Positions 34,917 to 47,715 of a stretch of 64,000 bases of DNA are shown here, in pieces (position 1 is the first letter of the stretch; every line of letters starts with the position of its first letter). Location of the stretch: assembly GCA_949825025.1 (NCBI GenBank), contig OX463778.1, forward strand, positions 26,221,551-26,285,550, in the 5' to 3' direction. This DNA is from Siphlonurus alternatus (Eukaryota; Arthropoda; Insecta; Ephemeroptera; Siphlonuridae). The notes beneath the pieces are model-generated. The model worked only from the letters and a program-made list of their open reading frames with translations. It was not told the DNA's origin and did not search any database. The translations under genes and the position numbers were made by a program.

Positions 34917-35020
34917 GGCTGTCGGTTGCAAGTGACAAGTCGAGGAGAGAGGACTGAGAGGAGGATGGTACAGACCGGGACGGAGCGACGAGGCTTTATG
35001 GCCCGTCCAGGCCGCGCCAG
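34917..35020 (-). promoter_or_regulatory. Possible promoter and leader of the six-Cys peptide gene
   Basis: Upstream of the ATG on the minus strand the DNA is GC-rich, with CATAAAG (about 35000) and an arthropod initiator-like TCAGTC (about 34955). The spacing of about 45 bp is longer than the usual 30, so the assignment is weak. Confidence 0.25.
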
Positions 35021-35299
35021 CGGTTTTACCCGTGCGCTCAGCAGCCACAGCCCACGTGGTAACTGCCAAAGTCCAAATCAACAGAGTTGCAACCGTTGAC
35101 TCACGGATAATTATTGGCAACAAGGGCATCCCCAGCATCTCTCTGATCCCCAGCACCATAGTAAAATTCAGATAATGTCCTGTTGGTTCAATTTTTCTCT
35201 TTTTAATTAATTTAACTTGAAATTCGTTGGCATGTAGTTGTAGTATAGAAAATGACACAAAATTATCCTCGTGTATAACATTTTTATACAAAAATAAAA

Positions 35300-35395
35300 A
35301 AAAAATTAACTGCTATAGATTAGTTCTCCTATTATACAATAGACTGCATCAAGGCAGTCTCAAGAATGCCTTGACTGCATGCATAAGATTATATG

Positions 35396-35433
<38 letters not shown>

Positions 35434-35999
35434 GTGAAGTTTGAATATGCTGCATGTACTTTGCCAGTTTCAGTGCCATTCCATATGTAACGGGCTAACG
35501 GGGCAATCCTGAGTTACAAACGGCTGATAATGAATAATGTAATACAAAGTCCTCCGATATATTATATAGCAATTAATGGATGAAAAATCATACAGAGTAA
35601 TAAAATTATTTTAAAAAAATATTAAAAATAAGAAATTAAAAATTCTGATTTGAACAATACAAGAATAAAACTCCCATATTAATGAATCTATATATATTTT
35701 TTTTAAAAAATAATAATATATATGTAACTTTGTAATTACATAACGTATTTTATTTTGAATTTTGGCCGATTTATGCAGGATTAAAAAAATAAATAAAAGC
35801 AATTCCAGTTAGATCTCAGTGTGGAACCTGTACGTAGATCTGTTGTCTTTTTGTTTTTAAGATTGACACTTCACGTAAATGGTATAAAATACTGTATTAT
35901 TGTGAATGCTTAATAAATAAATAAAATAAATAAATAATTATTTAATTAATAATTAATAATAATTAATTAATAATAATATTAATTAATTAATTAATTAAT
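35300..35999. other. AT-rich intergenic DNA upstream of the LINE
   Basis: No gene seen. There is an (AT)n run at 35400-35428 and a stretch of ATTAATTA repeats at 35938-36020. Confidence 0.6.
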
Positions 36000-37385
36000 T
36001 AATTATTAATAATTAATAATTATTGAATGAAATTTATAAAAATATTGACGGGAAAAAATATTGCCTTGCTTTATTTTTTGATTTTTCTAAGGCATTTGAT
36101 AGTTTAGACAAAAATATTATTTTAAAAAAAATGCACGATATTGGTTGTGATATTAATAGCTTGTCTTTAATAGAATCTTATTTATCAGACCGATCCCAGT
36201 ATGTTGATATTAATGTAAAATCAGATCCTCTTCCTGTTACTCTTGGTATTCCTCAAGGAGGGAAAATATCTTGTAATTTGTTCGGTTTAAGTACTAACGA
36301 TTTGCCAGATCATGTAAAAAATGCTAAAATTATTAAGTATGCTGACGACGTTACGGCTATAGTAACTGCAGACTCTGAAGAGGATCTGATTCGTAAGGCT
36401 AATATTACAGTTAATGAAGTCGAATCTTGGGGAGGGAAAAACAGACTAATTTTAAATACTGAGAAAACAGTTTTTATACAATTTCACACCAAAAAGACAG
36501 TGCCTGACAAAAGTTTTTTGATTAAGTTAATGAACAAACCAATATCAAGAGTTTCTAATGTAAAATTTTTAGGTTTATACTTAGACGAATCATTAGACTG
36601 GAATTTTCACGTCAATGAAATCTGTAAAAAAATTAACTGGGCAAATTTTGTTCTTTACTCAATTAGAAATCATGTATCGCAACAGTCTTTGCTATCTATA
36701 TACTACGCATTTGTTTATCCTCATCTGTCTTACGGTATTATTTTCTGGGGTAGATACTCAGACCAATTTAATAGACTTTTTATTTTACAGAAACGTGCTT
36801 TGAGAACAATATTATTTTTAAAAAAAAAAGACACATGTGTGTCGCACTTTAAGCGACTTAACATTTTAACCTTGCCAGGTATTTATATATTAAATTGTTG
36901 TATGTATAAGCGTAAACATCCTGACCTGTACGTTCATAATAGTGATAATCATTCATATTGCACGCGGAACAAAGGCAAAGTTTCAGTTGAAAAGCACTGT
37001 TCTGCTTTGCTTGAAAAAAGTTCTTTGTACCAAACTGCAAAAATTTATGACTTCCTGCCAAAATCATTAAGAGAGATAGGTAGCGATGTTCTTTTTAAAA
37101 ATAAACTAAAATCTGTGCTTATTGGCAAGGAATATTATTCAATAAAAGAGTTTGATTCAAACAAATTGCCAGAAAATGTATGTTGATAAGTAATTTCTTA
37201 TTGATTTAACTTTTAATGAATAGATTGTATTTGTGTTATGTTATAACTTGTTATTGTTAGTATTTAGATTTATAAATGGTTAATTTTGCATGTACTTTTT
37301 ATCTATTAATTTTCTTCTGGACGTGAATCATGTTGTGTAATGTACAACCAGCTATTCGAAAATAAATTATTATTATTATTATTAA
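36000..37385 (+). mobile_element. LINE insertion with (ATT)n 3' tail
   Basis: The open frame above is followed by an AT-rich 3' UTR (37187-37365) and a short (ATT)n tail ending near 37385. The 5' limit is taken at the microsatellite border; no target duplication could be defined because both flanks are ATTA-rich. Confidence 0.8.
36023..37186 (+). CDS. Non-LTR retrotransposon reverse transcriptase, 5'-truncated ORF2
   Basis: An open frame of 387 aa with reverse-transcriptase motifs in order. Motif A is FFDFSKAFDSLDK (about residues 18-30), motif B LGIPQGGKISCNLFGL (about 74-89) and motif C KYADDVTAI (about 105-113), followed by the LINE thumb/connection LGLYLDESLDWNFHV and FVYPHLSYGIIFWG. All three catalytic Asp positions are present. 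The endonuclease domain and N-terminal reverse-transcriptase part are missing, and the frame opens out of ATTAATTA repeat DNA, so this is a 5'-truncated insertion. The clade (jockey/CR1-like) is a guess. The absence of any stop suggests recent insertion. The fragments at 15031 and 61399 are on the other strand and from a different family. Confidence 0.9.
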   Translation: MNEIYKNIDGKKYCLALFFDFSKAFDSLDKNIILKKMHDIGCDINSLSLIESYLSDRSQYVDINVKSDPLPVTLGIPQGGKISCNLFGLSTNDLPDHVKNAKIIKYADDVTAIVTADSEEDLIRKANITVNEVESWGGKNRLILNTEKTVFIQFHTKKTVPDKSFLIKLMNKPISRVSNVKFLGLYLDESLDWNFHVNEICKKINWANFVLYSIRNHVSQQSLLSIYYAFVYPHLSYGIIFWGRYSDQFNRLFILQKRALRTILFLKKKDTCVSHFKRLNILTLPGIYILNCCMYKRKHPDLYVHNSDNHSYCTRNKGKVSVEKHCSALLEKSSLYQTAKIYDFLPKSLREIGSDVLFKNKLKSVLIGKEYYSIKEFDSNKLPENVC

Positions 37386-38512
37386 TTAATTAAGGCTTAA
37401 GCATCAAAATGTGTGAGAAGGTGTAGCTTAAATTTATTTCGAAAATTTCGAATTAAGGATAATAAATGTCGCTATTTTAAATATCTATAAATAAAAGAAC
37501 AAAAAAAAACGTTAAATAAATGTTTTGTCCTGCATAATACATAATATATTATATATGGTCTGATGCAGGTATACGATCTATAAAAACTCCTTATAACTTA
37601 AATATTTATTATTTTAATTAATATGTATTATATAGAGACAGTTTTAAAGAAAAGCAAAATGCTTCTGGTAACCAAACTGGTCGTTTTCCAGACCATAGAA
37701 TTGTTACTATTATTAGATTGGTTTGGATCAGACTCTTGTTGCCAGGCGGGAGAAAGAAAAACACACGTCACGTCATCATCGTGGTAAAAAAAAAAAAAAA
37801 ACGCCGGCTTGTTTTGCCAGATCGCTACTCGATGTTTATAATTTTATATCAAGCCGGACAGCAACGATGGCGAGTATGACGCCCCGTATTTGACATGGAT
37901 GAACTTATTTCAATTTATTTCAATTTCAAATTTTTAATTCTTCCATTATAAATTGTAAGAACTTATTTATACACTTAATCTTGTTGACCTCTTGTTAATT
38001 GATTTATTTAATTAACATGATGTGAAAATCTTTTTGAAATTTAATGCCTATTACATTAATATAATAATAATAATATATAGTTTTTATTGAGCAGAACAGA
38101 CAAGATACATACATTGTCACAGTCAGGTATAGGAAATACTGCCCAAGAGGGTGCAAAAAAAGGCAATGCCCAGACAAGATTTGCATCCTGAAAAAATATA
38201 GAACCAACTACATAAAAAGTTGATATAAAGAAGATAATACATAATATAATATAATACAAACAACAGCAAAAAACAAGACAAAAAGCAACACTAAAATTTA
38301 CTATACAACTCGCTTAAATTTCTTTGTGCACAAGGATTTCACATCACAACTAAGTTTGTTATAAACTTTGTGATGCACGAGGGAAATCAGGGAAAAAAGA
38401 CGTGTTGTAACGATGTGAAGTAGACCTCGGCACAATATATTCTATTTTGTCTGATGCACGCAACTGACTCGCTTTTGAACGCACAGTAATTCTATTTGAA
38501 GAATATACATTT
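37386..38512. other. AT-rich intergenic DNA
   Basis: No gene seen. Nothing repeats elsewhere in the window that I could recognise. Confidence 0.55.
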
Positions 38513-38520
38513 ATTTCAAT

Positions 38521-39698
38521 CAGGGTTCCGGACCGGACCGTTTCAGACCGGTCATGACCGCAAAAAACCGCTCATTTTGCTTGACCGGTCATGACCGGTC
38601 CATAAATGACCGTCGATGCTCGACCGCGACCGGTCTGACCATCGATCGCGACCGGCCGGATAGCGACCGCGACCGGTCTGACCAAGACCGCGCACATTGA
38701 ACGGTTATTTCGAACTACCGACCGCGATCGTAAATTTAGCGGCCTTGAAAATTTTAAAAGTAAACAATATTAAAATCGCTCCTTACTGAAGAACTGAAAT
38801 TAAGATCGCGGTCGGATCAACATCACTAGCTTTATTTGCGATCGAGGTTTTCATATAGTTATACATCATTAATATATTTTATTTGTTATACATATTAATA
38901 TGTTAGTATATAAAATATAAAAAGTAAAATATTTACATCATTAAGTTATAAATACATATTATTTTTCTTATTTCGTACTTACTTTTTTTTTCTTTTTTTT
39001 TTTCATAATAAAGTACATATAATTAATACTTTAAAACTGATCATGCATTTATAATTGCTGTCTGCTTGCTGGTTATTGGCGACATACTCTCGCTCGCAAT
39101 GCTCAGGTATAACTAACTTGACGAGAACGAAGTACGACCGGGTCGCGATCAATCTCAGCAATCAAGTTGGACCGACGATCAAGTTGAACGGGCATGTACC
39201 GGAGTTCGTAAGTAATGTTATGAGTAATCATTCAGGATCGACCACACATCATCATGATAACGGAAAACACAAGTTTACGAAAGCACAAATGAAAAATTGA
39301 GAACAATTTATCCCGAATTATTGATTCCGATTGGTCAGTAATGTCACGTGACATTCGCCAACGAATTAGAAATACTTATTATTCGTGTTAAAAGAAGGCA
39401 GCTGTAAGCCTAGTATATAATATAATTTAATATAATTATGCCCGAAAATCCCGATAATATTACATATTATTATATGCGACCGCGGTCACGGTCCGCCGCG
39501 GTCCATTTGACCGAAATGACCGCGTATTTTGACGCGACCGGTCATGACCGGTCCATTATGACCGCCGTGCCCCGACCGCGACCGGTCACGCGACCGCCGC
39601 TGCGATGAGACCACTCGACCGGTCCAAATTTTTGACCGACGAATCAACGACCGGACCGCGGTTGACCGGACCGTTTTCACCGGCGGTCCGGAACCCTG
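38521..39698. mobile_element. hAT-type non-autonomous element, 1178 bp, with GACCGGTCATGACCGG arrays
   Basis: It begins CAGGGTTCCGGACCGGACCG and ends CGGTCCGGAACCCTG, flanked by an exact 8-bp duplication ATTTCAAT (38513-38520 and 39699-39706). Both ends carry dense GACCGGTCATGACCGGTC / CGACCGCGACCGG words, while the centre is ordinary AT-rich DNA. No transposase is encoded. Confidence 0.92.
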
Positions 39699-39775
39699 AT
39701 TTCAATATCACCTTGCAAACATTTATGGAAAAAAATTAAGTCACTCATGCGCTCTAAAACATCAGACAAAATTGG

Positions 39776-40096
39776 AATGGAATATTGTCCTCCATTTTTT
39801 TTATTGCAGAAATGGATAGGGGGTGCAAAGTTATGCTACCCTGTTTTTTTTCAGATTTTTTTGAGACCTGGAACTATTTTTAAAAAATTATTGAAATTCC
39901 TTTTTGTGACGTCACGCGGCGGCAAGTCCTATCTTTTTCTTAAGGAGCGGCGTCTCGTGACGTCACGAAAAGGACTTTTAATAATTTTTTAAAAATAGTT
40001 CCCTCGCTCTAAAAAATCTGAAAAAAATCAGGGTAGCATAACTTTGCACCCTCTATCCATTTCTGCAATAAAAAAAATTGAGGACAATACTCTATT
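39776..40096. mobile_element. TGACGTCA-family palindromic MITE
   Basis: Ends AATGGAATATTGTCCTCCAT and AGGACAATACTCTATT; TGACGTCA at 39907 and 39958 flank the axis. Strong similarity to the copies at 22929, 54102 and 54790. Confidence 0.88.
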
Positions 40097-41598
40097 TTAC
40101 ACATCCCACTTCTTTCAACACTGTCATACTTAAATTTATTTTTATTTATTTTATTATTTTATAATTAAAGTTTCTTTAATTATCGGTTAATTATGTAACT
40201 AACTTTAAATTATGAATTTTGTTATAGATATATACAGGTCTGTTTTCTAATATAAATATATGAGTCGCCGCGGATCAAAAGGGATTATTTCCAAGCCCAA
40301 CTGGGATTTTATTTTTGAGCCTCGGTTACATCAACAATATTTTTTCCAGATAACTACACTTGTCTTTCCAAATCTAGGTTCAAAAGTTATCAAAAATAAT
40401 GATCGTTGATGCAGCTGAGATGTGTGCCGTGTGTGTTCAAATAACATAATTTTGTATTGAGTTACTCACGAGTTACATAAGGAAAAGCAATGTTATATTT
40501 ATATAGCCAGTGTTACAATAGTGCATGTTCAACTAGTATTCGAACAAAAAATAAATAAATAAATAAAGTACAATATATATATTTTTTTGGCGTAATTTTG
40601 TTGACTATAAACTGTGAAAATGTTTAGCATGCAGGTATTATAAACACAAGGATTATTGTCATTGATCTTAGGAGTTGATGAATTACTCTGAATATTATAT
40701 TAAACCTTTTTTACATTATAGCATAAATATCCAGTCAAAAAAATGGAGCAATAATCGATCTGTTTTTTTTTTTTTTTTTTTTTTTTTAGATATACAGAAT
40801 ATAAATAGTGAGAATATCACTGAAAATCCGGCGGCCATTCGTCAAATCACCATCTTTTTTCAACTAAAAAATTAATATCTTAACAACTGGACCAAATACT
40901 TTTTTCACTTCAGAAAGTGAACAGTCATTTTGTTCTCTATGTTCTCATCTAAGTTATATATTTTTTTACCATAAAAAAATAATTACCATAGTGACAATAA
41001 TCCTAAATTTTTTTACAAATTCAGACACAAATTATCTAGGTCTCCTCTCATGATCTGTTATAATTTATATTCCAATTTTGGGAGTTGTATTTGGGGGTAT
41101 CTCTTATATGGCACCATTGCAGGGAACACTTAGTAGTGTCGCGCTCTGGCAAGTCCTTGTATGCAGATTGTGAGATTGTTAGCACTCTTTCGGCGAGATA
41201 CACAAAATTATTTGGTGCTTTCAAAAGTGCATACATTGAAAAAAGGGGTAACGAAGGGGAGAAATTTTTGCATGACACGCGCCCCACCAAAAATTGCTTG
41301 TGTATATATTATAAATCCACCTTTGTCACTCACTTTTGTTATAAAATTAATATTTATTAATTAACAAATATAATAAAATTAGTTAAAGTATAATATAAAA
41401 AAAGTAACATAATATAGCCCTACAACAGGTTTCAGTTAATAAAACTATATAATAACATATTCCGTTAGTATTGTAAATATCTACTTGATAGTGGCATCTA
41501 ACAGAAATTATACACACGGACTGTGTTAAAAATATAGTCTTTATTCATGTATTATAACAATACATATATAGACAACAGCATAAAAAGTTAATACATTC
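40097..41598. other. AT-rich intergenic DNA
   Basis: No gene recognised. The ORFs around 41048-41364 overlap on both strands and show no family features. Confidence 0.5.
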
Positions 41599-41811
41599 AA
41601 TGGGGTACTGACCGGTATTTGAGTTAGCAATACTAGTAAAAAGTACTGTGAATTCTATGAAGAACGAGCCCTATTAGAGCATTCTACGACAATTTGCTGA
41701 TTTTATATGAATTTTTAAATCTTTTTTTGATGACGTCATAGCATTGAATCTTAAATGGGAATATGCATCAGTTAACATTGCTAAAATGAAAAGTTATTGA
41801 GGTAGGAATTT

Positions 41812-43326
41812 CCCCAGTAGCACATTGGTGGAGACATGGTTGCAAATTAGTTGCCAACCGTTGCTTTAGAGACGCTCCACCAATTGGCAACGATTTGGCA
41901 ACCAATATTTTTTTCCAAAATTGCTCTTAAAATGTAATTTGAATACCTAAATGGTATTTTTCACTACAATTTTTTACAATTTATTAAGAACAAGGATATT
42001 TTATGACAACGTTGCGTGGTGGTTACATACGCAACGTTGTTGCAACCATTTCATGAAACCGTTGCATTATTGTTGCACGCTGCAACAAATTGGCAACGAA
42101 TCGCCCAAAAACGTCTCCTTAGCCATACCATTGTGGCATAATATGGAGAATTAAGTACCCATCATGCTACATAATATATATTGCATTTGAATTTATGAAA
42201 TTAATATTTTATTGATTTTAACCTAATATTTGAGTTAATTAATGAGAAGATTTAATTGAAAGCCCATATTAAAACATTTCTTTCGGAAAAAAAAGGGTCG
42301 ACCCCTGAAAGGGTCACAATAAAATTTAAGTCAGAAACGCATGTTAAAATTACTAATATGAAAAAAATATTAAAAAATCGAAATTTCTATTAACTCTCAG
42401 AAATTAGGGGTCGACCCCCAAAGGGTCATTATAATGGTTACATCATCAAATACACACAGTGCTCCATAAAACTGTAGTCCTCGTAGTTTTTGCCAGAATT
42501 TATTTAAAAATTTGTGTTAAATTGAAAAATATCAAGGGTTGACCCCTGAAAGGTTCATATTAAAAACAATGTCAGCAAAGCATACTAATTTTTTGAAATA
42601 AAAAAAAAGTTAAAAAATAATTAAATTTTACTATTATATTTTAGGGGTCGACCCTTAAGGGGTCATTATGATAACTTCCTCGAAAATACTTAATGCTGAA
42701 CCTGTAGTCATCATGGTTTTTGTCACATTTAATAAAATATATTTTTGTATTCTTTTAAAAATGACCCTTGCTAGACCCCAAGGGTCGACCCTTAAAATGT
42801 GTGAATTAAAGCTCTATAAATAATTAAGGACATTACTAATTTCAATTTTGCATTTTTTCTGAAAAAAATTTTTTTAGGGGTCTTTTGACCCTTAAGGGTC
42901 AAAGAGTCGCAAATTTAAGGGTCACCAATAAAACCGCCATCAAATTTTACCCTAGGGTCGAAATTTGTATGACATTACATTGAAATGCACCCTGGTCATT
43001 TTCCCATAACTTTTATTGATTTTATATACCTCAATAATCTTCAATTTATTAAGAAAGACGAAGCGGTGTAATGGTAAGTATATGATCAACAGTGATTACC
43101 GAAGTTCAGCAACGCAGGTTAAGGTAAGTAGTTAGATGGGTGACTGCTTCTAGTTATTTTTTGACCATAAAATAAATTGGTTGCCAAACCGTTGCCCGCC
43201 TCCACGTTGCCTCAGGTTCTCCGAATGGGACATCCGCCACGTGGCAGCCACGTTGCCTGGCAACCAATTGGCAACCATTGTGCAACGTGGCTACCACGTG
43301 GTAGCCACGTTGCTGTGCTACTGGGG
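41812..43326. mobile_element. Nested element with CCCCAGTAGCAC ends and GGGTCGACCC repeats
   Basis: CCCCAGTAGCACA on the left is mirrored by TGTGCTACTGGGG on the right. Subterminal regions are rich in TTGGCAACC / GGTTGCCA words. The core (42290-42970) has repeated blocks AGGGGTCGACCCCTGAAAGG separated by AT-rich spacers. Its ends resemble CCCAGTAGACACA at 3948, so the two may be one family. No transposase is seen. Confidence 0.7.
43091..43153 (+). pseudogene. 5S-rRNA-like fragment inside the nested element
   Basis: GATTACCGAAGTTCAGCAAC followed by AAGTAGTTAGATGGGTGAC matches the internal region of 5S rRNA (A and C boxes) with several substitutions. No complete 5S gene is present; it looks like a decayed 5S-derived SINE head. 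Confidence 0.6.
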
Positions 43327-43599
43327 ATTGATACCTTCATTATCGTGATTCTAGCACTTAATAAAAACCTTGCAAATTAAGGTTTGGTTACATTTCAATA
43401 TTAAGTATGGGATTTGGCAATGTTAACTGATCTATTTTCCCATTTAAGATTCAATGCTATGACGTCATTTTTGAAAGGTTTCAAAAATTCATATAAAATC
43501 AGGAAATTGTCGTAGAAAGCTGTAATAGGGCTTGTTCTTCATGAAGTTCTCGTGCCTTTTGAAATGTTGACAAAAACTTGAAACTTTTTTTTTTTTTTA

Positions 43600-43622
43600 G
43601 AATAGAATAGAATAGAATAGAA
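43600..43622. repeat. (AGAAT)n short tandem repeat
   Basis: Four to five AGAAT units, followed by AATATCTTTATTGCGGCGAGG. That is the look of a LINE 3' terminus read on the minus strand. Confidence 0.6.
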
Positions 43623-43790
43623 AATATCTTTATTGCGGCGAGGTTTAGGCAAGCCCATTCTTGCACCTAACCGCCAAAAATTACAGTTTGGGATTTGCTG
43701 AAAGAGATAATTAGACATGCATTGCATTAAATTTAATGTTTAAAAGTTCAAGTTTTTTAATAAAGTTCATAAATTCTTCAGTACCCCATT

Positions 43791-45133
43791 CTAATGATGT
43801 TACATTATTCTCCAATCATCTTAATTCTCCCCCTCTACTTCAATCACTCTGTTTTTTACAACACTTAGGTATGCCATTGCAGATCATCTTAAATGATAAC
43901 ACATGTGCGACTCTCTGACATTACTAATTATTGTTACATAATTAATGCAATCACATACATGACGTCACATAGGTATGTTATAGTGGATTGCACTACAACA
44001 TGCTGATTTGTCGTCTAGCCACATGGCACTGCATTCTGATGTGTCTGATGAACACATCTTACATCATATATTACAGTTCATCATTATTGATTCGATTATT
44101 AATTGGTATATAAAAGTTATAGAAAAAACACAAATTTTACTAAAGTATTATTGTTGCTAACATTTAATATTGTTGACTTGGCCTAGTTCACCTAGTTGCC
44201 CTCAACTGCGACGCGGAGGGAGGACTCATAGACCTCTTGGACCGTCCTTGTTCCTATACGATACGTAAAAATATAGATGGCGCGTGCTTCAAAAAAGCTG
44301 ATAATTGAAAATTGTTGTTAAGATTTTCTTACAAAAATAAAAATTTTATACGCTGCTGCTCCATCCTAATCTCGAACCCTTCTTACAAGTCCAGGCATTA
44401 AAAAACATAATTTGATTAAGCATTGCTTTCGGTAAATGAATATATATTATTGGCAATGCATGATACCATGTGTTGTATACATTATGTGTGTATTTTGTAA
44501 CTGAAATTTGAGAAATTAAATCATTTGAATTAGAATTTGATGAAAATATTATACTAAAATATTTTTTCGTATGGAGCCTTTACATTTATTAGGAATATTA
44601 TAGAGTATAATACACAGTCACAAAATAAAATGTGATATAATTATATAATAGGCAAAGTTATTGTTATACATTATTTAATCGATGTTCCACACTGCCTACT
44701 AGTATATCATATTTTTCAATCATTTTCAAGAAGGTTTATTGATCAATAAAAACCTTATTGCAAATTTATGAAAGAAAGGTATACATTTGAGAATGCCAAA
44801 ATATAAGAAACAATTGTTTCCTTCTTATTTTTTTACTGTTTTAAATAACCATACATGTAGCATTGATCTCACAGAGGCAATTTAATTTGCTTCAGATGTA
44901 AAGAATTAACAGCGTTTGGATAATACCCCGTAGGCCCGTTAAGTGCACGCAAAAAAAAAATATGTTGAGAAAAAAAGTCATGAATAAGAAATAAGGTGAA
45001 TTTTCATTTTTACTAAAATTCTTATTTAATGTTAATACATAATATTTGTATGCACCAGGAGAAAATTAAGTGTCAGAAATATATATAATCAAAAATATAA
45101 TATTTGAAATTTGTCGCTTTGACTCTGGTGACT
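43791..45133. other. Intergenic DNA, nothing recognised
   Basis: One TGACGTCA at 43960. A GC-richer patch at 44190-44290 has no supported ORF. Confidence 0.5.
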
Positions 45134-45259
45134 CAATAGGTCTGTTCGTAAACCCTGCTCGGTGTACACTTTCTACACCCAATCGACCTTAAATCCATGT
45201 ACATAAGGTCGATTGGGTGCAGAAAGTGTACACCGAGCAGGGTTTACGAACAGGCCTAT
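45134..45259. mobile_element. 126-bp near-perfect hairpin element
   Basis: CAATAGGTCTGTTCGTAAAC and GGTGTACACTTTCTACACCC on the left are mirrored almost exactly by the right arm around an axis near 45197. Too short to code. Likely a small MITE. Confidence 0.8.
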
Positions 45260-46428
45260 TGTCAGTGAGTCATCTCTTAATATATAATATGCAGTTACAG
45301 TACAATGCATAATACATTTACGTATATACAAATTGAAACTTTCCATTTTATCCAAATTGTCAAAACCATGAGAAGTTTCCAAAATAATAAGTTCAATTAC
45401 ATGTGATTGGATTTCAATGTGATTTCAAATGCTATAGCAATTATCAAAAAAATTTAATATGAACATATTCAATTTATCAATAAAATATACTTGTATTATT
45501 GCGTTAGACTATAATAACTTTATATTCTATATTTTTCCCTCTACAATATTTTTCCACTGCAATAAGCTTGTTCAGAATAATACATAAAATGAGTGCAAGA
45601 AGAGCATTATTTTAAAATTCTCAACATCATAAATATTATTACTGTAGTAGTTAATTATTTAAGATGCATAACATAGCAGTAGATTTATGATTTCAATTAC
45701 AAAAAATCTAATTCACATAAATATGCTCCCTATGCTGATCGAGTCAAGCACTTACAAATTCACCCATTATCAATATATGCCATTGATTGATATTACTATA
45801 TAACTAAAACCTCGATTGGTCACAGCAGATTATACTAGAAAATGCATTGATGGCCGGTGCATATGGATCTCTTTTAAAAGAATCACCTTTAAAAATATAG
45901 ATAAAAGGCGAAAAAGACGTAAATTTCAAAGTATTTTCTAGGTGGTTTAGCTAGTTTAATTTTTTTTTTAACTCTGACACTTCCTTAATAAATCATTAAT
46001 ATTTTTCTGATGATCTTCAAATGAAGTTATGTAATTATGATTCCCTCACCTATAGTTGCACATAATAGGTGCTATTACTGAAATTAAATTTGATACATGG
46101 CATTAATTGGTTTGCCACAAATTTGTAAATCCTCTCTAAATTGCACGTTCCTCTTATTCAGAAAAGAAGATTAGACATGCACGGAGGGGGAAAATTAATC
46201 CCTCCCCGAATTCATCATAGTAACAATATGATATATACCATTTCCATTTTGGATCACTTCTGAAAAAAAGAAAAAGAGGAGAATAATAAACAAACATATA
46301 AAAAAAATGCAATTTGTTTCCCCTGCATGACAAAGTTCATGCGCACATGCTATGATATTAATCTCTTATCTGATTTAAGTACTAGCTCCGTCATTATAAT
46401 GGTTGGTGCATGCTAGCATGCTATTGGG

Positions 46429-46433
<5 letters not shown>
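45260..46433. other. AT-rich intergenic DNA
   Basis: No gene or repeat recognised. Confidence 0.5.

Positions 46434-46504
<71 letters not shown>
46434..46504. repeat. (CT)n microsatellite, about 70 bp
   Basis: An uninterrupted CT run on the plus strand. Confidence 0.95.
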
Positions 46505-46506
<2 letters not shown>

Positions 46507-47652
46507 CCATCCCTCTCCTCCAAATGTTACATATATTAGAGCCTCTAATATATTGATATTCTTGAAGAAGCCTTTGCACATTCTCTTAAAAATGTTGCGC
46601 AACTCATGCACGTATAATATTTATATGACCATGACTTGGCGTTCGCTCGAATAGAGCGCGCGCGGGCGAAGTTTGCTGGGGATGGAGGAAGTTGCAGCGA
46701 TCGTGATCTCTTTGACCGCTGCCGTGGTAAACAAGATGATCGATGCTCTATGACATTGTGATCTTTCAGCGAAACTTCTGTACAATGTAGTTTTTTTATT
46801 ACAAAGATAAGCACATTTAGATATAGTTGTCCAGATCAAGTGAAGTCAGCACGCGTACTTCACGTGACTATTATAATATAATAGTCGCGTGTGTCACACG
46901 TGTGTTAATTATATTGTAAAGAAGTCGCGTAATGCTTATAATGACAAAGGATAAAGGCAAGTACATTATAGGCAAGAAAGAAAATTAAGTGTCAAGCTTA
47001 TGATTACGGGAAGCCTAGCTATTTGCTATTGCGTCAAGCTTTTAATTGAAATTTAACCTGTTCCTGTTTGCTATTGATGAATTAAATTGTATATTGTATG
47101 TAAAAATATATATATTAAAAATTTAGAAACTTAATTTATTTGAAAAACCTCTCCATGCACATGGTAATTGTCTGGCTATATTATCTGAGTGACAAGTGTT
47201 CATAATTGAATAGAGTATTCAAAAAAGTAATCAGAACACAGCATTATTTCATCCTAGTGCATATATGAACACAGGCAACGCTGACCAGGCTCTCCGATCT
47301 CGGCAGTTTCTGCAGCAGAAATCCTATAGCGCAAGGAAATGAGTATACGTTTTATCTCTGAGGATCAGCGGCTAAATATATTATATTAATCCCTATAAGT
47401 CTTGTTGGCAGGGCAAGCCGTGAGCAACATATCCTCGGTACATGGGTACGTAAGTCTCACTACTTTAAAATAACATATCTTACCAAAAAGCAGAAATAAA
47501 AATTGGCTTGGACATCGACGACCGAAGCAAGGTAATATATATGATATAGATAGTTCATTTTTACTCTATATACACGTTGCACTGAGGTAATATTAATGCT
47601 GCTGGCTTACTCCGCAAGGGATTCATACATGTAAACACTACATATATATAAT

Positions 47653-47715
<63 letters not shown>

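Larger units (their letters stand above)
41599..43790. mobile_element. TIR element with AATGGGGTACTG ends, carrying a nested element
   Basis: AATGGGGTACTG at 41599-41610 is mirrored by CAGTACCCCATT at 43779-43790. The adjoining arms (41611-41795 and about 43380-43575) are inverted copies with shared words CTATTA-AGCATTCTACGAC and GATGACGTCATAGCATTGAA. A piece of the same arm is in PEX6 intron 6. The interior is occupied by the element at 41812-43326, and near the right end an (AGAAT)n run adjoins a LINE-tail-like segment. Confidence 0.75.

Noticed and set aside
34845..35291. 148-aa minus-strand ORF as an independent gene
   Set aside because: Its C-terminal end is exon 1 of the six-Cys peptide gene plus intron read-through; the upstream part is open but shows no feature beyond a possible extended N-terminus.
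41048..41364. Overlapping ORFs of 80 and 91 aa on opposite strands
   Set aside because: They overlap completely, show no family motif and sit in a region of unknown repeats.
46681..46752. Short ORF MEEVAAIVISLTAAV with a donor-like GTAAAC as a first exon
   Set aside because: No matching downstream exon could be found and the donor is weak.
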